A stretch of DNA of 17,211 nt from JBJKRW01 sp046704445 (GCA_046704445.1 JBJKRW010000008.1:1-17211), one strand, 5' to 3'; shown: positions 5,851 to 11,966, counted from the stretch's first letter. Program-made: numbers and translations. The notes: generated by a model from the sequence alone, not told the origin.

Positions 5851-6123
5851 TCAGGATTTACTTAGTTGTTTAAGTAGTTGAATGTTACCTTCAATTAATG
5901 CTTTCTTCTTTGCGTGACTCCAACCTTTAATCTGATTTTCACGCTTTTCCGCAGATTTCCTAATAGAATATTTTTCTGTATAGACTAATTTTATATGATA
6001 AAACTTTTTCGTTCCGATGTTGTAACCAGATTTATGTGAAGAAAGCCTATTTTCAATATTTGAAGTAATTCCAACATAAAAAGTTTTATCATCGCAAAGA
6101 AGAATGTAGACATACCATTCCAT
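5851..6123 (-). CDS. Small GIY-YIG nuclease (UPF0213/YhbQ-like)
   Basis: 90 residues, the usual size of stand-alone GIY-YIG domain proteins. The start is MEWYVYILLCDDKTFYVGIT, with the two core strands holding YVY and YVG in place of GIY and YIG, followed by the helix Arg (NIENRLSSH), LVYTEKYSIRKSAEKRENQIKGW with the metal-binding Glu, and a basic C-terminal tail. The family cuts DNA through a single metal ion; the cellular roles of UPF0213 members are poorly known. I chose the Met at 6121-6123 because the frame upstream of it is only translated inverted repeat and tRNA T arm (AGSNPVSHPFDKLRV). It is the only gene in the putative mobile unit, whose right repeat may supply its promoter. Confidence 0.85.
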   Translation of the reverse strand: MEWYVYILLCDDKTFYVGITSNIENRLSSHKSGYNIGTKKFYHIKLVYTEKYSIRKSAEKRENQIKGWSHAKKKALIEGNIQLLKQLSKS

Positions 6124-6127
6124 AGAA

Positions 6128-6158
6128 TATATACAATGGTAAACCCTGAGCTTGTCGA
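6128..6158 (-). promoter_or_regulatory. Putative promoter of the GIY-YIG gene within the terminal repeat
   Basis: On the minus strand TCGACA (6153-6158), contributed by the inverted repeat, stands 19 nt before TATATA (6128-6133), which is 4 nt before the ATG. The spacing is slightly long, so this is tentative. Confidence 0.35.
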
Positions 6159-6159
6159 A
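6138..6159 (-). repeat. Right terminal inverted repeat of the GIY-YIG unit
   Basis: Inverted partner of 5807-5828, containing CCTGAGCTTGTCGAA on the + strand. It joins directly to the tRNA-His-derived direct repeat. Confidence 0.7.
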
Positions 6160-6176
6160 TGGGTGACTGACGGGAT
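6159..6176 (+). repeat. Right copy of the 18-bp direct repeat (within tRNA-His)
   Basis: ATGGGTGACTGACGGGAT covers the tRNA-His acceptor 3' strand, the 3' side of the T stem and the start of the T loop. Identical to 5787-5804. Confidence 0.75.
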
Positions 6177-6234
6177 TTGAACCCGCAACATTCGCCTCCA
6201 CAGGGCGACGCTCTACCGTTGAGCTACAGTCACC
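6162..6234 (-). tRNA. trnH: tRNA-His (anticodon GTG)
   Basis: A full cloverleaf on the minus strand: acceptor GTGACTG/CAGTCAC, D stem GCTC/GAGC, anticodon stem TCGCC/GGCGA with loop CTGTGGA (anticodon GTG), 5-nt variable loop, T stem GCGGG/CCCGT with loop TTCAAAT. The tRNA-His identity pair is visible as an extra 5' G (-1, position 6234) opposite discriminator C73 (6162). CCA is not fully encoded (C73 is followed by C, A), so it must be added after transcription. A minus-strand CATAAC (6242-6247), 7 nt upstream, could be its -10. The 3' end is the apparent target of the adjacent insertion and the likely source of the E-repeat cores. Confidence 0.93.
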
Positions 6235-6254
6235 AGTTTTTGTTATGATTATTG

Positions 6255-6269
6255 TAACATAGATCTATG
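6255..6269 (+). promoter_or_regulatory. Putative -10 and 12-bp palindrome at the start of the 139-aa gene
   Basis: TAACAT (6255-6260) is a weak -10 placed 6 nt before the ATG at 6267, as at other genes here. A perfect palindrome CATAGATCTATG (6258-6269) covers the hexamer end and the start codon. It lies between divergently transcribed tRNA-His and this gene and could be an operator or chance. Confidence 0.35.
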
Positions 6270-6686
6270 ATAAAACCCCTGGATAAACCCAAAAAAGGCA
6301 AGGCAAGCTTTATTCCGAAACTCGTCCTTCTTACTTTACTTTTATCGGGCGCGGTCGTATTCCATTTCGTGCAAAAACAGCCCTCTAATAGCTCAAACAA
6401 TGTTTTGGGTACGGAAAAATCAATATATGACACAAGTATTCCGGAATTGAAAACCACGGTACAGGACACTTCTCAGAATATACTGGATCATTCTCTTCAA
6501 CTCGCGCAGGATACGGGAAATTCCGCGTTGGATCAGGTGACTTCGGCGGTATCCGCACTCGCGTCACAATCCGCCGATACGGTTTCAAACTTGTTTGTCG
6601 ACACAACGGCCAGTACGATTAAGAATCAGATCGAAAAACTTCCCCAAAACGAACAGGATAAACTCAAACAAGCCTTGTGTAAATGA
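6267..6686 (+). CDS. Membrane-anchored hypothetical protein, 139 aa
   Basis: A basic N-terminus (KPLDKPKKGK) precedes one hydrophobic segment at about 17-34 (PKLVLLTLLLSGAVVF). This is a typical type II anchor, with the rest outside: a Ser/Asn-rich linker, then long Ala/Ser/Gln-rich helical sequence (about 60-139) that may form a coiled coil. There is no lipobox and no clear signal peptidase site; the only Cys is the penultimate residue. The family is not recognised. It is divergent from tRNA-His and lies 50 nt before the next gene, which has its own promoter. Confidence 0.6.
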   Translation: MIKPLDKPKKGKASFIPKLVLLTLLLSGAVVFHFVQKQPSNSSNNVLGTEKSIYDTSIPELKTTVQDTSQNILDHSLQLAQDTGNSALDQVTSAVSALASQSADTVSNLFVDTTASTIKNQIEKLPQNEQDKLKQALCK

Positions 6687-6698
6687 TGCGTTTTGTGA

Positions 6699-6727
6699 TT
6701 GAATTATAGGGGATGTTCTGATATTCT
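6699..6727 (+). promoter_or_regulatory. Promoter of the MBL-dnaB operon
   Basis: -35 TTGAAT (6699-6704), 17-nt spacer, -10 TATTCT (6722-6727), and 9 nt to the ATG at 6737. No Shine-Dalgarno lies in between. Confidence 0.6.
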
Positions 6728-6736
6728 TTTAGCACT

Positions 6737-7411
6737 ATGGAAATAAAATACCTCGGTCATGCTTCTTTTTTAATTAAATCAAAAGACCCCTCAAACGGAA
6801 GAATGGATGCAAAGCTGGTTACCGACCCTTATGACCAGGTACTTTTGGGAATGAAATTTCCGAAAACAGATGCAAACGTGGTTACGGTATCGCACCAACA
6901 TGCCGATCATAACAAAAAAAGTGAAGTGGACGGAAATCCTTTGGTTGTCGATATGCCGGGCGAATATGAAAAAAGCGGATTCAGAATTTTTGGGTATAAA
7001 AGCTATCATGATAAAAACAAAGGAGCGGATAGAGGAGAGAATACGTTATTTAAAATCGAAGCGGAAGGGCTTTCCGTGCTTCATTGCGGCGATCTCGGAT
7101 TGGTTCCCGACGATTCGTTTATCGATTCTCTGGGTGAAGTACATGTACTTATGATCCCGGTCGGAGGATATTATACGATTGACGCGAATGAAGCGGTTGA
7201 GGTGGTAAAGAAAATCGAGCCGTCGATCGTAATTCCCATGCATTATAACCAGCCTAAACTTAATCCGAAACAATTCGGTGTACTCGCACCGGTTAAGGAT
7301 TTTTTGTCGGGTATGGGCGCCGAGGGATTGCAGCCGGTTCAAAAGCTTGTCATTAAAAGGGAAGAGCTTGGAGAAGAAATGAAAGTCGTGTTAATGGATA
7401 TTAGCAGCTAA
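6737..7411 (+). CDS. MBL-fold metal-dependent hydrolase
   Basis: 224 residues of the metallo-beta-lactamase fold, of the UPF0173/UlaG-like type that starts MEIKYLGHASFLI. The metal-binding motif HxHxDH is HQHADH (53-58); further ligands are likely H91, the Asp in CGDLG (119) and H169 in IPMHYNQP. Such enzymes hydrolyse phosphoester or lactone bonds using one or two metal ions in the cytosol; the substrate cannot be told. The dnaB ATG follows the stop by only 3 nt, so the two genes are co-transcribed. I have a vague memory of this pairing in other Microgenomates but cannot check it. Confidence 0.88.
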   Translation: MEIKYLGHASFLIKSKDPSNGRMDAKLVTDPYDQVLLGMKFPKTDANVVTVSHQHADHNKKSEVDGNPLVVDMPGEYEKSGFRIFGYKSYHDKNKGADRGENTLFKIEAEGLSVLHCGDLGLVPDDSFIDSLGEVHVLMIPVGGYYTIDANEAVEVVKKIEPSIVIPMHYNQPKLNPKQFGVLAPVKDFLSGMGAEGLQPVQKLVIKREELGEEMKVVLMDISS

Positions 7412-7414
7412 CTT

Positions 7415-8749
7415 ATGCCTACATCTTCGGAAGCGTATAAGGTTCCTCCGCATGATATTGAGGCCGAAAAATCGGTTTTAGGCGCAATACTTATTGATTC
7501 TTCCGCTATGAATCTTGTTGCAGAATTTCTGCGCGCAGAACACTTTTACCTTCCCGAACATCAGATTATTTACTCCGCGATGATCGTTCTGTTTGAGAAG
7601 CAGCAGCCGATTGATCTGGTGACGATACAGGACGAACTCAAGCGTGAAGGTCAGATTAAAAAAATCGGAGGAAAAAAATATCTATCCGAATTGATCAATA
7701 CCGTTCCTACATCCGCATACGTTGAACATTACGGAAGAATTGTCAAGGATCATTACGCGAAACGCAAACTGATCGAGCTTTCGTCGCGCATGGTGGAAAA
7801 GTCCTTTGACGAAAAAGGTGACGTAAAGAAATTATTAGACCAGGCCGAAGTAGAAATCTTTGGTCTTGCTCAGGAAAATCTGCACCAGGACTTTATCGAA
7901 CTGAAGGAAGTTTTGGCCGAAAGCTTCGAAAGGCTTGAGGAATTTGTAAAAAAGGGTTCGGCTTTCAGGGGAATTCCCACGGGATATACGGATTTGGATA
8001 ACAAACTGGCAGGAATGCAGAATTCGAATCTTCTCATTCTTGCTGCACGACCGGGAATAGGAAAAACCACCCTAGGTCTTAATATCGCGTTAAACATCGC
8101 AATCAAAGATAAAGTTCCGGTAGGATTTTTCTCACTCGAGATGAGTAAGGAGGAATTAGTAGATCGGTTATTGGTCGGTCAGGCGGATATTGATGCATGG
8201 AGACTGAAGACGGGGAAACTCTCGGATGACGACTATAAAAAGCTTACCGAGGCAATGGGTGAACTTTCCGAAGCTCCGATATATATCGACGATACGCCGG
8301 GTGCCTCAATTTTGGAAATGAGAACCAAAGCGAGGAAACTCAAGGTGGAAAAAAACATACGGTTCGTGATTGTGGATTACCTGCAACTGGCCAACGGGGG
8401 AAGGATGTTCGACTCGAGAGTCCAGGAAGTTTCCGTGATTTCACAGGGATTGAAAAATCTTGCGCGTGAATTGCAGATTCCGGTGTTGGCAATTTCCCAG
8501 CTTTCACGTGCGGTGGAGCAAAGGGGTACAAAGAAACCGCAGCTTTCCGACCTGCGGGAGAGCGGATCGATCGAACAGGATGCGGACGTGGTAATGTTTC
8601 TGTATCTTGAGGATGAGAGCGAAGATCTTTTGGATCAGAGCAAAAGATTGGTTAAGCTTTATATCGCAAAACACAGAAACGGTCCCACGGGTGAAATTGA
8701 TCTCATGTTCAGAGGAGACAGGGTGAAGTTCTACGGAGTGGAAAAATAA
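7415..8749 (+). CDS. dnaB: Replicative DNA helicase DnaB
   Basis: 444 residues, normal for DnaB, the hexameric 5'-3' helicase that unwinds DNA at the replication fork. The N-terminal domain (about 10-150) has the family start PPHDIEAEKSVLGAIL and the TVPTSAYVEHYGRIV segment. A linker (150-185) leads to the RecA-like motor: Walker A ARPGIGKTT (211-219), catalytic Glu in FSLEMS (E242), Walker B VIVDYLQL (318-325), SQLSRAVEQR (361-370), LRESGSIEQDADVV (380-393) and RNGPTG (421-426) with the arginine finger region nearby. No intein is present. It starts 3 nt after the MBL gene with no Shine-Dalgarno, probably by translational coupling. Confidence 0.97.
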   Translation: MPTSSEAYKVPPHDIEAEKSVLGAILIDSSAMNLVAEFLRAEHFYLPEHQIIYSAMIVLFEKQQPIDLVTIQDELKREGQIKKIGGKKYLSELINTVPTSAYVEHYGRIVKDHYAKRKLIELSSRMVEKSFDEKGDVKKLLDQAEVEIFGLAQENLHQDFIELKEVLAESFERLEEFVKKGSAFRGIPTGYTDLDNKLAGMQNSNLLILAARPGIGKTTLGLNIALNIAIKDKVPVGFFSLEMSKEELVDRLLVGQADIDAWRLKTGKLSDDDYKKLTEAMGELSEAPIYIDDTPGASILEMRTKARKLKVEKNIRFVIVDYLQLANGGRMFDSRVQEVSVISQGLKNLARELQIPVLAISQLSRAVEQRGTKKPQLSDLRESGSIEQDADVVMFLYLEDESEDLLDQSKRLVKLYIAKHRNGPTGEIDLMFRGDRVKFYGVEK

Positions 8750-8768
8750 CGAAATTGGTCTTCATAAC

Positions 8769-8796
8769 TTGACTTCTGAAGAATATAACCTATAAT
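8769..8796 (+). promoter_or_regulatory. Sigma70-like promoter of the 602-aa gene
   Basis: -35 TTGACT (8769-8774), 16-nt spacer, perfect -10 TATAAT (8791-8796), then 7 nt to the ATG at 8804, so the message should be leaderless or nearly so. Confidence 0.75.
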
Positions 8797-8803
8797 ATAA
8801 TTC

Positions 8804-10612
8804 ATGCTTAATGATAAAAGCGTGATGTCTCCAAGGGAAACCCTTGTTAAGGAATTGGAAGATTCCGCCGCAACTCTTGTTCCTGCATTACTTGATCTCG
8901 CGAGTCGTCCAACAGAAGAGGCATTGTGGAAAACCATGTGGAAAGGTGTTAATCTGCGTGCGGCCGCCATTCTTTTGGATTCTCAGCATGTATACGGGAG
9001 ACAGAGAGTCCGTGAAATTTGGCTAACTGCGGAAGAAAAATACCTCCAAGAATTAGAAAATCAAAAAGGGGAGCATGACTTAAGAATAGTGAGTCATGAT
9101 CTTACTTCGGAAGATACGGTGAAGCGTGGAAAAGCATTTAGCCAAATGCATCGAGTATACAGCAAAGTTTCGGTTCTCAATTTTCTCCAGGATCAGCCTG
9201 TGAAGCTTGGGGGAACGCAAGACCTGTCGTATAGACGAGAAACAGTGTTAAATCGATCCGTTGATTCAAAACATAAGGAAATATATTTTCAACTTCTCTG
9301 TGAAGAAATTGACGGACTCGACCGTGCTGACAGTCAAGAGGCGGAAGTTGAGATTTCAAACAGGCACGGCGATTATTTAAGCGGGTTATTTGAAGGGATA
9401 AGGGACGGTCGTGCTATGTATTTAGGAGCAGGTATTCCCGCTGAGATTAAAAAAAGAATATATGAATCAAGCGGAAATATACACAACCCGGGCAGGATGG
9501 AAATAAATTCCTATGCAAGAGGACAAGCATTAAAAATATTGGTTGAAGGGGGAAGCGGATCGTCGTATTTTGCCGCACTTCTGGCCATTCCGCACGAAGC
9601 CGATCGCATGTATACGTTGGCGAAAAGGGCATGGGAATTGGCGGATCAGGGTGATAAACACAGAATTGAAGAGATTATTGCGGTATGTCACAAAAACCAG
9701 CTGTTGCAAGATGGAGATTTTTTGACGGCGCTTGGCGGGCTTGAACGCATTAGTAAATCGCAGAAAGAGGCGTCAAAAGGAATTTTGGATTCGATTTCCA
9801 ACGGGCTGGAAGAACAGCTGATTGATGAAGTTATCCCCGGTTTTTCAGCCTTATGCACGATAGGAATTGCGCAAGAACTCATGCACGCCACCGGTTTTTC
9901 AAATCATATAACCCTCAAGTACCTGCTTAAATTAATATACGTCAAACAAGCGGTCCAGTTGTCAAGACCCTTGCTTACCAAAATGCTCGCAAAGTTTTTT
10001 AGCATGAATTCATCGACAAACGATAATGTAAAATATTTGTCAAATAGAACAAACATTATTTATGACTCGCTCGTTGCACTGGAAGAAACATCTTCCAGGT
10101 TAAGAGATCCTTTTCTGGAAAAACATTTACAATTATTAAAACGCTTTTTGTCAATAAAAGACCCGGAAATGATTCAAATAGATTTTGATGAAGAATTTCG
10201 TTGGCTGCAGAAAGCATTAGGCAGATTAGAAAAGGATCCGGTAGCTCAAGCGATGCTTCAGCAGACAATTCGTATGGCAGATGCTGCCAGGAAATCGGCT
10301 GTTCGTATTTATAGAACTGACGATAAGGGATATACATTGATTCCTAAATTTGAACATGAAAACAAAGTAAAGTCTTATGAAGAGCCCAGCGAACAACAAG
10401 CTCAGGAGCTCCAAGAATTAAAAGATGAATTTGAAGCAGCTATTTTGACCGGAAGACGGCTTGGGTCCATGTATTCTGGAGGCTTTATAGAATCTGGAAT
10501 AGGGGATTTGCGGCACATTTTTGCAGGCGGGATTCCGGATGCTTGCGGAAGAAGCCTTGCACGCGCGTTTGAAAAAGCCGCCAGATTGGAAAGTATTCCG
10601 GGTTTCTCTTGA
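8804..10612 (+). CDS. Hypothetical 602-aa helical protein
   Basis: No domain is recognised. The protein appears soluble and almost wholly alpha-helical, like a repeat scaffold, with no signal peptide and no long hydrophobic span. Two similar segments occur far apart: LGAGIP after GLFEGIRDGRAMY (about 195-212) and FAGGIP after SGIGDLRHI (about 573-578), each followed by an amphipathic helix, suggesting a duplicated module at either end. The start is fixed by the promoter 7 nt upstream. The TGA stop (10610-10612) overlaps the -35 of the next gene, so the two are closely linked though separately initiated. Function unknown. Confidence 0.65.
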   Translation: MLNDKSVMSPRETLVKELEDSAATLVPALLDLASRPTEEALWKTMWKGVNLRAAAILLDSQHVYGRQRVREIWLTAEEKYLQELENQKGEHDLRIVSHDLTSEDTVKRGKAFSQMHRVYSKVSVLNFLQDQPVKLGGTQDLSYRRETVLNRSVDSKHKEIYFQLLCEEIDGLDRADSQEAEVEISNRHGDYLSGLFEGIRDGRAMYLGAGIPAEIKKRIYESSGNIHNPGRMEINSYARGQALKILVEGGSGSSYFAALLAIPHEADRMYTLAKRAWELADQGDKHRIEEIIAVCHKNQLLQDGDFLTALGGLERISKSQKEASKGILDSISNGLEEQLIDEVIPGFSALCTIGIAQELMHATGFSNHITLKYLLKLIYVKQAVQLSRPLLTKMLAKFFSMNSSTNDNVKYLSNRTNIIYDSLVALEETSSRLRDPFLEKHLQLLKRFLSIKDPEMIQIDFDEEFRWLQKALGRLEKDPVAQAMLQQTIRMADAARKSAVRIYRTDDKGYTLIPKFEHENKVKSYEEPSEQQAQELQELKDEFEAAILTGRRLGSMYSGGFIESGIGDLRHIFAGGIPDACGRSLARAFEKAARLESIPGFS

Positions 10613-10636
10613 CAGGAAACATTTTTATCCTATAAT
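10609..10636 (+). promoter_or_regulatory. Consensus promoter of the 134-aa gene
   Basis: Perfect TTGACA (10609-10614), 16-nt spacer and perfect TATAAT (10631-10636), then 6 nt to the ATG at 10643. It is the strongest-looking promoter in the window. The -35 contains the stop codon of the upstream gene. Confidence 0.8.
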
Positions 10637-10642
10637 ATACAT

Positions 10643-11047
10643 ATGTTTAAAGATACAAGTCATAGAGTTTTTACAGTACAGGAACTTGCTGAGATAGACG
10701 CAAGGAGCAGAATTAATAGCGCGCGTGCGAGAATAGGTTCCGGATCCATGTCATTGGCAGATCTGTGGCTTGTGGGAACAGATGAGAGATATGGTCGCCA
10801 TAATTCAGCCTCTGCAATAGTGAGTTTGGCGCAAACCGGATTTATGAGTTCGGTTACATCAAGCCCCGTGTTTTCGGCTAATTCTTCGTTGAAATATTCC
10901 GCAGAACCTTTGGTGAGATATGAACACGATCCGGTCTTGGACGCAATCAACAGAGTTTTCGATAGGGTAGAGAGTGCATGTGCAAGGATAGGAACCGCAA
11001 TGCTCGGATTGATTCGACCTCCGTCACGATCTTACAGAAGAACATAA
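10643..11047 (+). CDS. Hypothetical 134-aa protein
   Basis: Not recognised. Basic overall, with a helical, Arg-rich N-terminus (ELAEIDARSRINSARARIGSG), a Ser-rich middle and a C-terminal helix (DPVLDAINRVFDRVESACARIGTAMLGLI) followed by a basic tail. The phrase ARIG occurs in both helices. It has no membrane segment or signal peptide. The near-consensus promoter predicts high expression and a leaderless message. It follows the 602-aa orphan and could work with it, but nothing in the sequence shows this. Confidence 0.6.
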   Translation: MFKDTSHRVFTVQELAEIDARSRINSARARIGSGSMSLADLWLVGTDERYGRHNSASAIVSLAQTGFMSSVTSSPVFSANSSLKYSAEPLVRYEHDPVLDAINRVFDRVESACARIGTAMLGLIRPPSRSYRRT

Positions 11048-11057
11048 GCCTTCATTT

Positions 11058-11080
11058 ATCGAATCATTATTGATTACGAT
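11058..11080. repeat. Inverted repeat between the 134-aa gene and csoR
   Basis: ATCGAATCA (11058-11066), loop TTAT, then TGATT (11071-11075) and, after one bulged A, CGAT (11077-11080). This 9-bp interrupted stem lies 10 nt upstream of the csoR -35. With no T-tract it is a poor terminator and may be a regulatory site. Confidence 0.4.
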
Positions 11081-11089
11081 CCATATCTC

Positions 11090-11118
11090 TTGACAACGGA
11101 AAAATTCTTCGTTACCAT
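11090..11118 (+). promoter_or_regulatory. csoR: Promoter of the csoR operon
   Basis: Perfect TTGACA (11090-11095), 17-nt spacer, weak -10 TACCAT (11113-11118). Unlike other promoters here it is followed by a real leader of about 60 nt, which holds the putative operator. Confidence 0.55.
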
Positions 11119-11119
11119 A

Positions 11120-11142
11120 TATCCTATGGGGGAGGATAGGAT
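11120..11142 (+). promoter_or_regulatory. Putative CsoR operator
   Basis: A G-tract between inverted arms: ATCCTAT (11121-11127) and ATAGGAT (11136-11142), separated by GGGGGAGG. In another register TATCCT pairs with AGGATA. Dyads around a G-tract are typical of CsoR-family operators. Placed at the expected transcription start, it would let CsoR repress its own operon. The GGGAGGAT part recurs upstream of the ATPase. Confidence 0.55.
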
Positions 11143-11183
11143 TAAAGCCCAATTTACCGTTACTAATTTTCAATTTCCAAAAT

Positions 11184-11453
11184 ATGAAAATCAATAAGTC
11201 ATCGAAGGACGATTTGCTTCACCGGTTGAAAATTGCCCACGGTCATCTCGAAAAAGTCATCCGGATGGTGGAAAAAGGGGAGTATTGTCTGAATATCACA
11301 CAACAGTCCCAGGCCGTTCAAGCCGCTCTCAGAAAGGTTGACGAACTGGTCCTGGAAAACCATCTGAAAACCTGCGTCAAGGAGGCTATTATTACGGATC
11401 AGAATGTGGAAGAAAAAGTGAGGGAGATTATTGAAGTTTTTAAGCGTAAATAA
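11184..11453 (+). CDS. csoR: CsoR-family metal-sensing repressor (copper type)
   Basis: 89 residues, all helical, of the CsoR/RcnR/FrmR (DUF156) family, tetrameric DNA-binding repressors released by metal or other effectors. The copper-type ligand triad is complete: C35 in GEYCLNI, H60 and C64 in ENHLKTC. QSQAVQAALRKVDELVLENHLKTCV is the family's core helix. With this triad Cu(I) is the most likely signal. Its leader holds a G-tract dyad that it may bind. It is first in a run of five plus-strand genes (csoR, DUF1573, ccdA, Met-rich, 468-aa protein) with small gaps. No Shine-Dalgarno precedes the ATG. Confidence 0.9.
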   Translation: MKINKSSKDDLLHRLKIAHGHLEKVIRMVEKGEYCLNITQQSQAVQAALRKVDELVLENHLKTCVKEAIITDQNVEEKVREIIEVFKRK

Positions 11454-11468
11454 TAAAGAACAAATCGT

Positions 11469-11966
11469 ATGAATACCAAATGGATAATCGGCGGAATATT
11501 GGCGACGGCAGTATTAATCATCGGATCATATGTATTGTTGGCAGGCGGCAATACCCAGCAGGTTCGGATTTTATCCTACACCGCTAAAGACACTCAGAAG
11601 CCGATTGTTGAAGCCGCATCGACCTCACAAGATCTGGGAACCATGAAAGTATCCCAGGAAAAAGACGCGACATTTACGGTAACCAACAAAGGCAGCAAAC
11701 CGCTTCAGCTTTTTGATATCACGTCGAGCTGTATGTGTACATTCGGTCAGATTACCGTGAACGGCAAGTCAAGCGAAGAGTTCGGCATGCATTCGACAAG
11801 CGATTATGTGGCGAGCATCGCATCCGGACAAAAAGCAACAGTAAAAGTGATCTACAGGCCCTATTTAATGCCGGTATACGGTGCGGTTGAACGGGAAGTA
11901 TATGTAGGGACAAATGACCCCTCACATCCGAAGCTGGTATTTAAAGTTACCGCCCATGTGCAATAA
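11469..11966 (+). CDS. Membrane-anchored DUF1573 protein with CxC motif
   Basis: 165 residues. An N-terminal hydrophobic segment (about 5-25, WIIGGILATAVLIIGSYVLLAG) anchors or exports it; the rest is an extracytoplasmic beta-rich, Ig-like DUF1573 domain: DLGTMKVSQEKDATFTVTNKGSKPLQLFDITSSCMC, then KATVKVIYRP and VYVGTNDPSHPKLVFKVTAHV. The conserved Cys pair is C88 and C90 (family SSCGCT; here SSCMCT, with Met replacing Gly). An extra Met-His pair (108-109) and the CMC triplet could bind copper. The domain's function is not established; here it lies between csoR and ccdA, pointing to copper or thiol chemistry outside the membrane. A 10-bp tandem duplication (GCAATAAAAG twice) spans its stop codon. 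Confidence 0.82.
   Translation: MNTKWIIGGILATAVLIIGSYVLLAGGNTQQVRILSYTAKDTQKPIVEAASTSQDLGTMKVSQEKDATFTVTNKGSKPLQLFDITSSCMCTFGQITVNGKSSEEFGMHSTSDYVASIASGQKATVKVIYRPYLMPVYGAVEREVYVGTNDPSHPKLVFKVTAHVQ

Larger units (their letters stand above)
5803..6161. mobile_element. Putative single-gene GIY-YIG element with terminal inverted repeats inserted in tRNA-His
   Basis: The unit holds one small nuclease gene. Its ends are imperfect 22-nt inverted repeats (5807-5828 and 6138-6159, 18 of 22 matching) built on the core TTCGACARGCTCA. They abut an exact 18-bp direct repeat derived from the tRNA-His 3' end. The left end is itself bracketed by ATGGT and ACCAT, the right end by CCC and GGG. Structure and target duplication suggest one insertion that rebuilt the tRNA. 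From memory, GIY-YIG proteins of candidate phyla often begin with MVRQAHH or FDKLRV, which are translations of this same repeat; I cannot verify that here. No transposase or integrase is present, so the nuclease itself or a factor in trans would act. Confidence 0.6.

Noticed and set aside
3302..6176. Canonical integron with attC sites
   Set aside because: No site ends in the GTTRRRY core (E3 has GTTAGAA, E1 GTTTGAA) and no integrase gene is in the window; only the layout is similar.
6124..6201. N-terminal extension of the GIY-YIG protein (MEANVAGSNPVSHPFDKLRV)
   Set aside because: It is the translation of the tRNA-His T arm and the terminal inverted repeat, not protein sequence.
3302..6234. 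CRISPR array
   Set aside because: The repeats are irregularly spaced, diverged and separated by whole genes, and no cas genes are present.
6385..6606. Minus-strand ORF containing RVRIPPKSP, a phrase typical of translated tRNA
   Set aside because: No cloverleaf can be drawn there, and the plus-strand gene with a clear membrane anchor explains the region.
10609..10614. Recoded TGA (glycine) code
   Set aside because: Several well-bounded genes end in TGA (10610-10612, 6684-6686, 5851-5853) where the families or promoters expect an end, so TGA is a stop.
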